Of a DNA stretch of 7,454 nt, positions 1-7,454 are shown in pieces. This DNA comes from Chlorobiaceae bacterium (GTDB taxonomy: Bacteria; Bacteroidota; Chlorobiia; Chlorobiales; Chlorobiaceae): positions 1 through 7,454 of the forward strand of contig JAAXUM010000073.1 of the NCBI GenBank assembly GCA_013336025.1, read 5' to 3'. The translations under genes were made by a program, and so were the position numbers. The notes under the pieces were generated by a model. That model did not search any database, was not told where the DNA came from, and saw nothing but the letters and a program-made list of their open reading frames with translations. Every line of letters begins with the position of its first letter. The stretch's first letter is position 1.

Positions 1-1
1 C

Positions 2-3000
2 GTTTACAAAGGAATGCTGCTCCCCGAACAGGTCGGGGAGTTTTATCCCGAATTGCACGATCCGGATATGGAGAGTGCTATTGCCATGGTTCATTCACGT
101 TTCAGTACCAATACGTTTCCAAGCTGGGACAGGGCGCATCCATACCGGTTTCTCAGTCATAACGGCGAGATCAATACGCTGAAGGGCAATGTCAACTGGA
201 TGAAAGCAAGAGAAAAAAACGTTTCATCCAGGGTGTTTGGCGATGCCATCGAGGATATCAAGCCGGTCATCATGGAGGACGGCAGCGACTCGGCAATTCT
301 TGATAATACATTTGAGTTTCTTGCGCTTTCCGGCCGTTCGCTTGCTCATGCAGCCATGATGATCATTCCTGAGCCATGGTCGGGGAACAAGGCCATGGAC
401 CAGAAAAAGCGATCGTTTTATGAGTATCACAGCTGTCTCATGGAGCCATGGGATGGTCCGGCATCGGTCACCTTTACCGACGGGATTCAGATCGGCGCAG
501 TACTTGATCGAAACGGATTGCGTCCGTCACGGTATTACATTACCAGCGACGACCTTGTTATTATGGCATCGGAAGTCGGCGTGCTTGATATTGCTCCTGA
601 ACGAATCCTGAAAAAAGACCGCTTGCAGCCCGGCAGGATGTTTCTTGTCGATACAGCCGAAGGGCGGATCATCTCCGACGAGGAGATCAAGCAGACTATA
701 GCTTCTGAGCAGCCATACGCCGAATGGATCGAGAGGAACATGATCGATCTGGAGACGCTGCCCGATCATCCCCTGATGAAAAATCTGGATGAGGATAAAT
801 ACAGTCTTACGGCACGCCAGAAGGTTTTTGGCTATACCCAGGAAGACATTTCCATGCAGATCATCCCGATGGCGATCAAAGGTGTCGAACTGGTAGGTTC
901 TATGGGCAATGATACACCGCTTGCAGTGCTTTCGAATCGCCCGAAGCTTCTCTACGATTATTTCAAGCAGCTTTTTGCCCAGGTAACCAACCCGCCGATC
1001 GACTCATTGCGGGAGGAGATCATTACTTCCACCACGGTTATGCTTGGTACCGAAGGAAATCTTCTCGATTCGGAAGAGGTGAATTGTCGCAGGCTTCGCT
1101 TGCCCTATCCGCTGCTCTCCAACCCCGATCTCGAAAAGATACGGGGAATTGAAAAGCCCGGTTTCAGGGCGGTTACCTTTCCCATATTCTACGATGTGGC
1201 TGATGGCGGGAAGGGCATCGAATCGGCTATGCAGGACCTCTATCGCCAGTCAGAACAGGCCGTTCGCTCCGGGGTCAATATCATCATCCTCTCCGACAAA
1301 GGGGAGATGGAGAAAAACCGGGCACCGATTCCTTCACTGCTTGCCGTGTCAGGCATGCATAATTTCCTTATCAATGCCGGGCTTCGGACTCGGGTAGGTC
1401 TTGTTCTTGAATCCGCGGAACCTCGAACGGTGCACCATTTTGCCATGCTGATCAGCTACGGTGCCGGTGCAGTAAATCCCTACATGGCGTTTGAGACGAT
1501 CCGTTCACTGATCGGTTCAGGTCAGCTCAAGCTTGACGAAAAGACAGCCGTCAAGAACTATATCAAAGCGGGCGTCAAAGGTGTGGTGAAAACCATGGCC
1601 AAGATGGGTATTTCAACCATCCAGAGTTATCGCGGAGCACAGATTTTTGAGGCTGTCGGTCTCAACAGTCAGCTTGTCGATGCCTATTTCACAAAGACCC
1701 CCACAAGAATTGAGGGGATCGGTCTTGATACGGTGGCTGAAGAGGTGCACAAACGCCATCAGACTGTTTTCCCGCCATCGGGAAACAAGGGCGACAGGGG
1801 ACTTGACGCTGGCGGTGAGAGAAAGTGGCGGTACAATGGTGAGTTCCATCTGTTCGGTCCGGAGGCAATCCATTTTCTGCAGCACTCGTGCAGAACCGAT
1901 GATTACCGACTGTTCAAAAAATATGAGAACCTTATTGATGACCAGAGCGAACATCTCTGCACCATTCGCGGCTTGATGGACATCCGGTTCAGTGAGCATC
2001 CCGTTCCGCTTGAAGAGGTTGAGTCTGTCGAAGAGATTCTCAAACGCTTCAAGACAGGAGCAATGTCATACGGATCCATCAGCAAGGAGGCTCACGAAAC
2101 CCTTGCCATTGCCATGAACAGGATTGGAGGCAAGAGCAACACCGGTGAGGGCGGCGAAGATCCGGCACGCTATGTGCGCGATGCGAATGGCGACTCAAGG
2201 ATGTCGTCGATCAAGCAGGTTGCATCGGGCCGGTTCGGCGTGACCAGTGAATATCTTGCAAGCGCAAGTGAGATTCAGATCAAAATGGCACAGGGCGCCA
2301 AGCCGGGTGAAGGCGGTCAGTTGCCCGGCTCAAAAGTTTATCCCTGGGTTGCAAAGGTCCGTCACTCTACCCCTGGAGTCGGACTTATTTCGCCGCCGCC
2401 TCATCACGATATTTACTCGATTGAGGATCTTGCGCAGCTCATTCATGATCTCAAAAATGCCAATCGCGAAGCCCGCATCAACGTCAAGCTCGTTTCAACG
2501 GTTGGAGTTGGAACCATTGCTGCAGGCGTAGCCAAGGCGCATGCGGATGTCGTGCTTATCAGCGGTCATGATGGTGGAACCGGAGCTTCACCCATATCGA
2601 GCATCATGCACGCCGGCATGCCGTGGGAACTCGGTCTTGCTGAAGCGCATCAGACGCTTGTTTTGAACAATCTGCGCAGCAGGATAATCGTTGAGGCCGA
2701 CGGGCAGTTGAAAACCGCAAGAGATATTGTTATTGCCGCGATGCTCGGCGCAGAAGAGTTCGGTTTTGCAACGACAACACTGGTTGTCATGGGCTGCATT
2801 ATGATGCGAGCCTGCCAGGACGATTCCTGTCCGGTTGGCGTTGCTACCCAGAATCCGGAGCTTCGCAGGAACTTCAAAGGAAAACCTGAACACGTTGTCA
2901 CCTTTATGCGGTTTCTTGCCGAGGGTGTTCGTGAATATATGGCTCGTCTTGGAGTACGAACGCTCAATGAACTTGTCGGTCGTTCAGAACTGCTCGGGAT

Positions 3001-4003
3001 GAAGAAAACCGTTGATCACTGGAAAGCTCAGGGAGTCGATCTTTCAAAGATTCTCTATCATGCGGAAACCGGTGAGCATGAAAGTCGCTACTGCACAGTA
3101 CCGCAGGAGCACGGGCTTGATGACAGCCTTGACCTGACCACTCTTCTTACCATCTGTGAACCGGCGATAAAAAGGGGAGAGAAGATTTTCAGTTCGCTGC
3201 CGATCAAGAATATCAACAGGGTGGTCGGAACGATTATCGGCTATGAAGTTACAAAAGCGCATGGCAGCGCCGGGCTTCCGGATGATACGATTCATCTGAA
3301 GTTTACCGGATCCGCCGGACAGAGTTTCGGGGCATTTATTCCAAAAGGAATGAAGCTTGAACTGGAAGGTGACGCCAATGACTATGTTGGAAAAGGTCTT
3401 TCCGGCGGAAAAATAATCGTTTATCCGCCGAAAAACTCGGTTTTTGTACCTGAAGAGAACATCATCATCGGCAATGTCGGCTTTTATGGGGCAACATCCG
3501 GTGAGGCATTCATCAGCGGTATGGCCGGAGAACGTTTCTGTGTCAGGAACAGCGGTCTGAAAGCCGTTGTTGAAGCCATAGGAGATCACGGTTGTGAGTA
3601 TATGACGGGAGGTCTGGTTATCATCCTTGGAAAAACGGGACGCAACTTTGCAGCAGGCATGTCGGGCGGTATCGCCTATGTCTATGATGCTGACGGGACA
3701 TTCCCGGAATTCTGTAATCGCGACATGGTCAGTCTCTCATCAGTGCAGGATGCAGAAGAACTTTCCTCTGTTCATGCAATGATCGAAAAGCATGTGGAAT
3801 ATACCGGGAGCACTCTCGGAAAATCAATTCTTTCAGCATGGCAGACTACAGGCAAAAAGTTCGTCAAAGTCATGCCTGATGACTACAAACGGGCGCTTGA
3901 TGCCATGAAAGAGGTGAGGGAAGCAGGACTTACCGGTGATGAAGCCGATATGGCCGCTTTTGAAAAGAATGTTCACGACCCTGCGCGTGTTTCAGGGAAT
4001 TAA
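2..4003 (+). CDS. gltB: Glutamate synthase (GOGAT) large subunit, 5'-truncated by window edge
   Basis: The large subunit hydrolyses glutamine and channels the ammonia to an FMN site, where 2-oxoglutarate is reductively aminated to glutamate. The frame is open to the left edge (VYKG precedes the Met at 14), so that Met is internal. About 1333 codons remain of the usual 1500 or so. Numbering from the Met at 14: glutaminase remnant about 1-225, with RFSTNT at 29-34, HNGEIN at 49-54 and D92. N50/G51 and D92 fit the recalled Azospirillum N231/G232 and D273 with one offset of 181, so about 180 mature residues including catalytic Cys1 are off-window. The central domain spans about 260-560. The FMN domain spans about 650-1000, with GAMSYGSIS from 682 and SNTGEGGE at 708-715. 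The [3Fe-4S] ligands are C928, C934 and C939. The GXGXG domain begins near 1090, with GSAGQSFG at 1099-1106. No frameshift is seen. gltD follows after 49 bases. Confidence 0.97.
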   Translation, partial: VYKGMLLPEQVGEFYPELHDPDMESAIAMVHSRFSTNTFPSWDRAHPYRFLSHNGEINTLKGNVNWMKAREKNVSSRVFGDAIEDIKPVIMEDGSDSAILDNTFEFLALSGRSLAHAAMMIIPEPWSGNKAMDQKKRSFYEYHSCLMEPWDGPASVTFTDGIQIGAVLDRNGLRPSRYYITSDDLVIMASEVGVLDIAPERILKKDRLQPGRMFLVDTAEGRIISDEEIKQTIASEQPYAEWIERNMIDLETLPDHPLMKNLDEDKYSLTARQKVFGYTQEDISMQIIPMAIKGVELVGSMGNDTPLAVLSNRPKLLYDYFKQLFAQVTNPPIDSLREEIITSTTVMLGTEGNLLDSEEVNCRRLRLPYPLLSNPDLEKIRGIEKPGFRAVTFPIFYDVADGGKGIESAMQDLYRQSEQAVRSGVNIIILSDKGEMEKNRAPIPSLLAVSGMHNFLINAGLRTRVGLVLESAEPRTVHHFAMLISYGAGAVNPYMAFETIRSLIGSGQLKLDEKTAVKNYIKAGVKGVVKTMAKMGISTIQSYRGAQIFEAVGLNSQLVDAYFTKTPTRIEGIGLDTVAEEVHKRHQTVFPPSGNKGDRGLDAGGERKWRYNGEFHLFGPEAIHFLQHSCRTDDYRLFKKYENLIDDQSEHLCTIRGLMDIRFSEHPVPLEEVESVEEILKRFKTGAMSYGSISKEAHETLAIAMNRIGGKSNTGEGGEDPARYVRDANGDSRMSSIKQVASGRFGVTSEYLASASEIQIKMAQGAKPGEGGQLPGSKVYPWVAKVRHSTPGVGLISPPPHHDIYSIEDLAQLIHDLKNANREARINVKLVSTVGVGTIAAGVAKAHADVVLISGHDGGTGASPISSIMHAGMPWELGLAEAHQTLVLNNLRSRIIVEADGQLKTARDIVIAAMLGAEEFGFATTTLVVMGCIMMRACQDDSCPVGVATQNPELRRNFKGKPEHVVTFMRFLAEGVREYMARLGVRTLNELVGRSELLGMKKTVDHWKAQGVDLSKILYHAETGEHESRYCTVPQEHGLDDSLDLTTLLTICEPAIKRGEKIFSSLPIKNINRVVGTIIGYEVTKAHGSAGLPDDTIHLKFTGSAGQSFGAFIPKGMKLELEGDANDYVGKGLSGGKIIVYPPKNSVFVPEENIIIGNVGFYGATSGEAFISGMAGERFCVRNSGLKAVVEAIGDHGCEYMTGGLVIILGKTGRNFAAGMSGGIAYVYDADGTFPEFCNRDMVSLSSVQDAEELSSVHAMIEKHVEYTGSTLGKSILSAWQTTGKKFVKVMPDDYKRALDAMKEVREAGLTGDEADMAAFEKNVHDPARVSGN

Positions 4004-4010
4004 TTCCGGA

Positions 4011-4026
4011 AAGGCTTATTCGCCTT
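4011..4026 (+). other. Small hairpin in gltB-gltD spacer
   Basis: The 49-base spacer holds a 5-bp inverted repeat, AAGGC then GCCTT, around a six-base TTATTC loop. No T-run follows, so it is not a convincing intrinsic terminator. It could be an intercistronic stem that affects mRNA stability, or it could be chance. Just upstream, 3996-4007 is a perfect 12-bp palindrome (GGAATTAATTCC) spanning the gltB stop codon. Confidence 0.25.
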
Positions 4027-4052
4027 GTTCGGTAAAGCTTTAAACGATTGCT

Positions 4053-5528
4053 ATGGGAAAAGTTAAAGGTTTTATGGAGTTTCAGCGGGTTGTTCCCTCT
4101 GATAGCAAGCCTCTTGAAAGGTTAAAGGATTGGCAGGAGTTTCATGAGGAAATGCCGGTTTCGGCATTGATGGAGCAGGGCGCGCGCTGTATGGATTGCG
4201 GAACCCCGTATTGTCATACCGGATTTATGCTGAGCGGTATGGCGAGCGGATGCCCGATACACAATCTCATTCCCGAGTGGAACGACTATGTTTACAGCGG
4301 GTTGTGGAAAGACGCCTATGAAAGGCTCATGAAAACGAACAATTTCCCTGAATTTACCGGCAGAGTCTGTCCGGCACCCTGTGAAGGTTCCTGTGTGCTC
4401 GGCATTATCCAGCCTCCGGTTACGATCAAGAACATCGAGTGTTCGATTATCGAACATGCGTATTCGGAAGGGTGGGTTGAACCGAAAATAATTGCCTATA
4501 GAACGGGAAAACGAGTTGCGGTGGTAGGATCCGGACCTGCCGGCCTTGCCTGTGCCGATCAGCTCAACAAAGTTGGCCATAGTGTTACCGTTTTCGAACG
4601 TGACGATCGTATTGGCGGCCTCATGATGTACGGTATTCCTAACATGAAGCTCGATAAGGAGCTGGTTGTTCAGCGTCGCGTCAATATGATGAAGAGTGAA
4701 GGTGTGGTTTTTATGGAAAGCACTGAAGTTGGTGTTGACTATCCTGCGGACAAACTGCTTGAAGAGTTTGACGCCGTCGTTCTCTGCACCGGAGCAACAA
4801 GACCGCGAGATCTTGAAGTGGAAGGCCGAACACTCTCAGGAGTCAATTATGCAATGGATTTCCTTCGTTCCAGCACAAAATCCGTACTCTCATCAACACC
4901 TCCGGAAATTACTGCTGCCGGAAAGGATGTGATTGTCATCGGTGGCGGTGATACCGGCACGGACTGCGTTGCCTCTTCGTTGCGTCAGGGATGCAGGAGT
5001 GTTATGCAGCTCGAGATAATGCCGAAACCCCCGCTTGAACGGCAGCTGGATAATCCATGGCCGGAGTGGCCGAAAACCTTCAAGGTTGATTATGGTCAGG
5101 AAGAAGCTGCTGCAGTGCAGGGTGAGGACCCTCGTAAGTACTCCATGATGACCAAGAAATTTCTTTCAGACGATCAGGGTGAACTTTGTGCCGTTGAAGT
5201 TTCAAGTGTAGAGTGGGTAAAAGTTGACGGACGCTTTGTTCCACAGCCGCTTGCCGGCACAGAACAGATCTATCCGGCCCAGCTTGTGCTGCTCGCAATG
5301 GGATTTGTTGGCCCGGAAGAGCATCTTCTTCAAGCGATGCAGATTCTTCAGGATGAACGTTCGAACATCAAGGCTGATGAAAAAAGCTATCGCACCAGTC
5401 GCGAAAGGATTTTTGCAGCAGGTGATGCGCGGCGTGGCCAGAGCCTTGTTGTCTGGGCAATCAATGAAGGCCGGGGTGCCGCGCGTGAATGCGACCGCTT
5501 TCTTATGGGCCAGACAAGCTTGCCCTAA
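4053..5528 (+). CDS. gltD: Glutamate synthase small (beta) subunit, FAD/Fe-S NAD(P)H oxidoreductase
   Basis: The 491-residue protein oxidises NAD(P)H and delivers electrons via FAD and [4Fe-4S] clusters to GltB. The N-terminal cysteine-rich domain has C46, C49, C54 and C67, then C106, C110 and C114, as expected for the two clusters. The FAD Rossmann motif is VGSGPAG at 158-164, and a second dinucleotide motif, [10 protein letters not shown], lies at 296-305. The C-terminal FAD-contact motif [10 protein letters not shown] is at 455-464. The start at 4053 gives the family-typical MGKxxGFMEF opening but has no clear Shine-Dalgarno. An in-frame ATG at 4074 has AAAGG four bases upstream and is the alternative, but it would drop the conserved opening. 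The segment at 318-363 (EIMPKPP, NPWPEWP, DYGQEE, DPRKY) resembles the Bacillus/plant/yeast type rather than the E. coli type. It probably forms an operon with gltB. Confidence 0.97.
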   Translation: MGKVKGFMEFQRVVPSDSKPLERLKDWQEFHEEMPVSALMEQGARCMDCGTPYCHTGFMLSGMASGCPIHNLIPEWNDYVYSGLWKDAYERLMKTNNFPEFTGRVCPAPCEGSCVLGIIQPPVTIKNIECSIIEHAYSEGWVEPKIIAYRTGKRVAVVGSGPAGLACADQLNKVGHSVTVFERDDRIGGLMMYGIPNMKLDKELVVQRRVNMMKSEGVVFMESTEVGVDYPADKLLEEFDAVVLCTGATRPRDLEVEGRTLSGVNYAMDFLRSSTKSVLSSTPPEITAAGKDVIVIGGGDTGTDCVASSLRQGCRSVMQLEIMPKPPLERQLDNPWPEWPKTFKVDYGQEEAAAVQGEDPRKYSMMTKKFLSDDQGELCAVEVSSVEWVKVDGRFVPQPLAGTEQIYPAQLVLLAMGFVGPEEHLLQAMQILQDERSNIKADEKSYRTSRERIFAAGDARRGQSLVVWAINEGRGAARECDRFLMGQTSLP

Positions 5529-5570
5529 ACGTTTCACTCTCAGTCAGTGTTATAGATTAAACAAGTACAG

Positions 5571-5621
5571 ACAGACCGCTCTTCAAGCTGTTGACGATAA
5601 TGATTTTTTGCAGCGGTCTGT
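5571..5621 (+). repeat. Perfect 10-bp inverted repeat in leader between gltD and the DUF4404 gene
   Basis: ACAGACCGCT at 5571-5580 is the exact reverse complement of AGCGGTCTGT at 5612-5621. The 31-base loop contains a TTGACG hexamer (5591-5596) and a six-T run (5604-5609). No T-run follows the right arm, so this is not a standard terminator for gltD. The right arm can pair alternatively downstream, since TCTGT at 5617-5621 matches ACAGA at 5631-5635. GGTCT recurs at 5615 and 5636, 21 bases apart. This could be an mRNA leader structure or a protein-binding site. The rest of the 5529-5669 gap shows no gene. Confidence 0.5.
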
Positions 5622-5658
5622 TACAATATCACAGAGGTCTTCATAAGATCAGGTAAAA

Positions 5659-5663
5659 AAAGG
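5659..5663 (+). promoter_or_regulatory. Ribosome binding site deciding the DUF4404 gene start
   Basis: AAAGG, at the end of a seven-A run, lies six bases before the ATG at 5670. A TTG two codons earlier at 5664 directly abuts this site with no spacing, so the ATG is the better start. Confidence 0.6.
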
Positions 5664-5669
5664 TTGCCT

Positions 5670-5939
5670 ATGGAACAGCAGCAATTGCAGGAACTGCTTA
5701 CGAAGCTCCATGCAGAGCTCGAACATGTTGAAACCGTTGACGAAAGTACCGTAGCAGTACTTGCACAGTTAAGGGAAGACATTCAGAAACTTGTTCATGA
5801 GGGTGGTCCGCACATGAAAGAGCCTGAACCTGTATCCGAACGCCTTGGCGAAGCACTCAAGCACTTTGAAGCCGACCATCCCCGGCTGAGTCTTGCGATT
5901 CAGCATGTGCTTGACTCTCTTGCCAGGATGGGCATTTAA
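5670..5939 (+). CDS. Small DUF4404-type protein of unknown function
   Basis: This is an 89-residue, acidic, mostly helical protein without a signal peptide, membrane segment or cysteine, so probably cytoplasmic. Its shape matches the DUF4404 family: an N-terminal leucine-rich helix with LHAELE at 13-18, a variable middle around residues 42-56, and a conserved C-terminal block with F66, E67, H70, P71 and R72, ending in LARMGI at 84-89. I recall Pseudomonas members with the same closing pattern (RFE..HP.L then L..MGI). The family's biochemical role is not known to me. The start is the ATG at 5670, supported by AAAGG six bases upstream. A TTG at 5664 would add two residues but has no spacing to the ribosome site. 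clpX begins 38 bases after the stop, so co-transcription is likely. A link to ClpX function is only a guess from position. Confidence 0.85.
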   Translation: MEQQQLQELLTKLHAELEHVETVDESTVAVLAQLREDIQKLVHEGGPHMKEPEPVSERLGEALKHFEADHPRLSLAIQHVLDSLARMGI

Positions 5940-5977
5940 AGAATACTCAAACTATTTCGCAAAGGCGATACCACTAC

Positions 5978-7288
5978 ATGACAAAAGAGCCAGTAAAAGG
6001 AAAAGGCAAAACAGGTAACGGCAATGAACAGGTTCTCTGTTCTTTTTGTGGGAGAAACACGCATGAAGTCAACAGCATGGTTGCTGGCCCGAATGCCTTT
6101 ATCTGTGATCGCTGTATAAAAACATCCTACGAAATTTTACGCAAGGAGATCAGCGCAATAAACCCATCCGCCAAACGTGCGCAGGAATCAACGTTTCAAA
6201 CCCGTCTGATCAGTCCGAAAGCCATCATGGAATCGCTCGGGCAGTATGTTGTCGGACAGGAAATCGCAAAAAAATCGCTTGCCGTTGCGGTATACAACCA
6301 TTATAAAAGAATTGATTCCCAGGAATGGGCACACGATTCGGATGAAGTGGTTATAGAGAAGAGCAATATTCTTCTCATCGGGCCAACAGGAACAGGCAAG
6401 ACTCTGCTTGCCCAGACGCTTGCCAACCTTCTCGATGTCCCCTTCACGATTGCCGATGCAACATCCCTCACCGAAGCCGGTTATGTTGGCGATGATGTCG
6501 AAACCATTCTTGCCCGTCTTCTTCACGCCTCGGACTTCAATCTCGAACGTACCGAACGCGGTATTATCTATGTTGACGAAATTGACAAGATAGCCCGTAA
6601 ATCAGCCAATGTATCAATTACCAGAGATGTCTCCGGCGAAGGGGTTCAGCAGGCGCTTTTAAAGATACTCGAAGGATCGGTAGTCGGTGTTCCGCCAAAA
6701 GGAGGCCGGAAACATCCCGAACAGCAGCTCATCAATATCAATACCCGCAATATTCTTTTTATTTGCGGCGGCGCTTTCGAAGGGCTCGACAAGCTTATTG
6801 CAAGAAGAGTCTCAAAATCCTCCATGGGATTTGGCTCGAAGGTTAAAAACAAACACACCGGATACGATCCTGAAATTCTCAGGTTTGTCACCCAGGACGA
6901 CCTGCACGAATATGGACTTATTCCCGAATTTATCGGCAGACTCCCGGTGATTTCAACCCTTGATCCCCTTGACGAAACAGCTCTTCGAAGCATTCTCGTA
7001 GAACCGAAAAACGCCATTATCAAACAGTATAAAAAACTCTTTGAAATGGATGGGGTTGAGCTCGAATTTACCGATGAAGCTCTCGACAAGGTAGTCGATA
7101 TCGCAATCGACAGAGGAACAGGCGCCCGTGCGCTCCGTTCGGTTCTTGAAAGCGTGATGATCGATATCATGTTCGAGCTTCCGACCCTCAAAGGAGTCAA
7201 AAAGTGTGTTATAACCGCAGACACGATTGAAAACCGCTCCGAGCCCGAGTTCTATTCAGGCGACGGCAAGAAGAAGAAAATCGCGTAA
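5978..7288 (+). CDS. clpX: ATP-dependent Clp protease ATP-binding subunit ClpX
   Basis: ClpX is a cytoplasmic hexameric AAA+ unfoldase that threads tagged or misfolded proteins into the ClpP chamber. The 436-residue protein is full length. The N-terminal zinc-binding domain has C21, C24, C43 and C46. The AAA+ module has Walker A GPTGTGKT at 135-142, the GYVG pore loop at 168-171, Walker B with DE at 200-201, and the RKH pore loop at 244-246. The ClpP-docking loop reads MGF at 283-285 where E. coli has [14 protein letters not shown] at 313-323 carries the likely arginine finger R321, and the sensor-2 GAR is at 382-384. The tail ends in a lysine run (KKKK). The start follows a weak AAAGG at 5961-5965, twelve bases away. 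The upstream neighbour is the DUF4404 gene, and neither clpP nor tig is seen nearby. A tRNA gene lies 62 bases downstream. Confidence 0.98.
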   Translation: MTKEPVKGKGKTGNGNEQVLCSFCGRNTHEVNSMVAGPNAFICDRCIKTSYEILRKEISAINPSAKRAQESTFQTRLISPKAIMESLGQYVVGQEIAKKSLAVAVYNHYKRIDSQEWAHDSDEVVIEKSNILLIGPTGTGKTLLAQTLANLLDVPFTIADATSLTEAGYVGDDVETILARLLHASDFNLERTERGIIYVDEIDKIARKSANVSITRDVSGEGVQQALLKILEGSVVGVPPKGGRKHPEQQLININTRNILFICGGAFEGLDKLIARRVSKSSMGFGSKVKNKHTGYDPEILRFVTQDDLHEYGLIPEFIGRLPVISTLDPLDETALRSILVEPKNAIIKQYKKLFEMDGVELEFTDEALDKVVDIAIDRGTGARALRSVLESVMIDIMFELPTLKGVKKCVITADTIENRSEPEFYSGDGKKKKIA

Positions 7289-7315
7289 AACGTCCCTGAA
7301 GCCGTTTTGTTTTTT
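7287..7315 (+). terminator. Weak candidate intrinsic terminator after clpX
   Basis: AAAACG (7287-7292), overlapping the clpX stop codon, pairs with CGTTTT (7303-7308) around a ten-base loop. The T-rich stretch 7305-7315 follows and overlaps the right arm. The stem is short and has only two G-C pairs, so it may terminate inefficiently, and read-through into the tRNA is possible. Confidence 0.35.
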
Positions 7316-7334
7316 ATCTGCGAAATTATATATT
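7307..7334 (+). promoter_or_regulatory. Possible promoter for tRNA-Val
   Basis: A -10-like TATATT at 7329-7334 sits about 17 bases before the mature tRNA end, in an A/T-rich patch. TTGTTT at 7307-7312, 16 bases further upstream, is a poor -35 candidate that shares the T-run of the putative clpX terminator. The spacing would allow a short leader. This is position-based inference. Confidence 0.35.
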
Positions 7335-7350
7335 AACACCCTTTCAGAGA

Positions 7351-7424
7351 GGACGATTAGCTCAGTTGGTTAGAGCGCTACATTGACACTGTAGAGGTCA
7401 GAAGTTCGAATCTTCTATCGTCCA
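7351..7424 (+). tRNA. tRNA-Val (anticodon GAC)
   Basis: All arms fold cleanly. The acceptor stem GGACGAT (7351-7357) pairs with ATCGTCC (7417-7423), leaving discriminator A7424. The D stem is GCTC/GAGC (7360-7363, 7373-7376). The anticodon stem CTACA/TGTAG encloses the loop TTGACAC (7383-7389), with anticodon GAC at 7385-7387, which reads GUC and GUU valine codons. A five-base variable loop is followed by the T stem AGAAG/CTTCT around TTCGAAT. The bases after the discriminator are CAC, so the CCA end is not encoded and must be added by tRNA nucleotidyltransferase. Nothing is recognised in the remaining 30 bases of the window. Confidence 0.97.
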
Positions 7425-7454
7425 CACCCCACATAAAAGCCTGCAAAATAACAA

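Noticed and set aside
14..16. ATG at 14 as the true start of gltB
   Set aside because: The frame continues upstream with VYKG, a conserved GltB segment, and the glutaminase domain would lack its nucleophile. The gene is cut by the window edge rather than naturally short.
3044..3589. 181-codon open frame on the minus strand inside gltB
   Set aside because: It lies wholly opposite the conserved C-terminal part of gltB. It has no recognisable motif and no clear family, and is best explained as a codon-bias shadow.
5591..5627. TTGACG (5591) plus TACAAT (5622) as a standard sigma-70-type promoter
   Set aside because: The two hexamers are 25 bases apart, too far for a normal 16-18 base spacer, and no better partner for either was found. 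The TACAAT is kept only as part of the leader finding.
5529..5646. Downstream coding extension overlapping the gltD 3' end (frame 5224-5646)
   Set aside because: Most of this frame overlaps gltD out of frame. The tail in the gap has no ribosome site and no family resemblance.
5664..5666. TTG at 5664 as the start of the DUF4404 gene
   Set aside because: It directly abuts the AAAGG ribosome site with no spacing. The ATG at 5670 has six-base spacing.
6646..7224. 192-codon open frame on the minus strand inside clpX
   Set aside because: It is fully antisense to the conserved AAA+ and C-terminal regions of ClpX. The serine/arginine-rich, low-complexity product is typical of a shadow frame.
7351..7454. 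tRNA-Val 3' end as an integration site for a mobile element
   Set aside because: No integrase, direct repeat of the tRNA end or foreign sequence is visible in the 30 bases that follow. It cannot be judged from this window.

Overview
The window looks like an ordinary stretch of core bacterial chromosome. In order, all on the + strand, it holds the 3' part of gltB (glutamate synthase large subunit, cut by the left edge), gltD (glutamate synthase small subunit), a small DUF4404-type gene, clpX (unfoldase of the ClpXP protease) and a tRNA-Val(GAC) gene. Base composition looks roughly balanced and even throughout. I see no mobile element, CRISPR array, phage gene or cargo gene. The style of the ClpX and GltD proteins and the gene set suggest a green sulfur bacterium (Chlorobium/Pelodictyon/Prosthecochloris type). 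That placement rests on recalled similarity and is only moderately secure.

Layout. Bases 2-4003 encode GltB without roughly its first 180 mature residues. The nucleophilic cysteine is off the window, but the rest of the glutaminase domain, the central domain, the FMN/[3Fe-4S] synthase domain and the GXGXG helix domain are present and look intact. A 49-base spacer leads to gltD (4053-5528). The two genes are probably one operon making a two-subunit GOGAT: GltD oxidises NAD(P)H and passes electrons through FAD and Fe-S centres to GltB, which makes two glutamates from glutamine and 2-oxoglutarate.

A 141-base gap (5529-5669) follows. It contains a perfect 10-bp inverted repeat with a competing pairing partner, the most notable non-coding structure here. 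It leads into an 89-residue DUF4404-type protein (5670-5939), then, 38 bases on, clpX (5978-7288). These two may be co-transcribed. No clpP or tig gene is visible beside clpX. A weak terminator-like hairpin with a T-rich tail follows clpX, overlapping a possible promoter for the tRNA-Val gene at 7351-7424.

I did not find an undescribed system. The points worth checking are the 5571-5640 leader structure, the DUF4404-clpX pairing, the coenzyme type of GltD and a small substitution in the ClpP-docking loop of ClpX.
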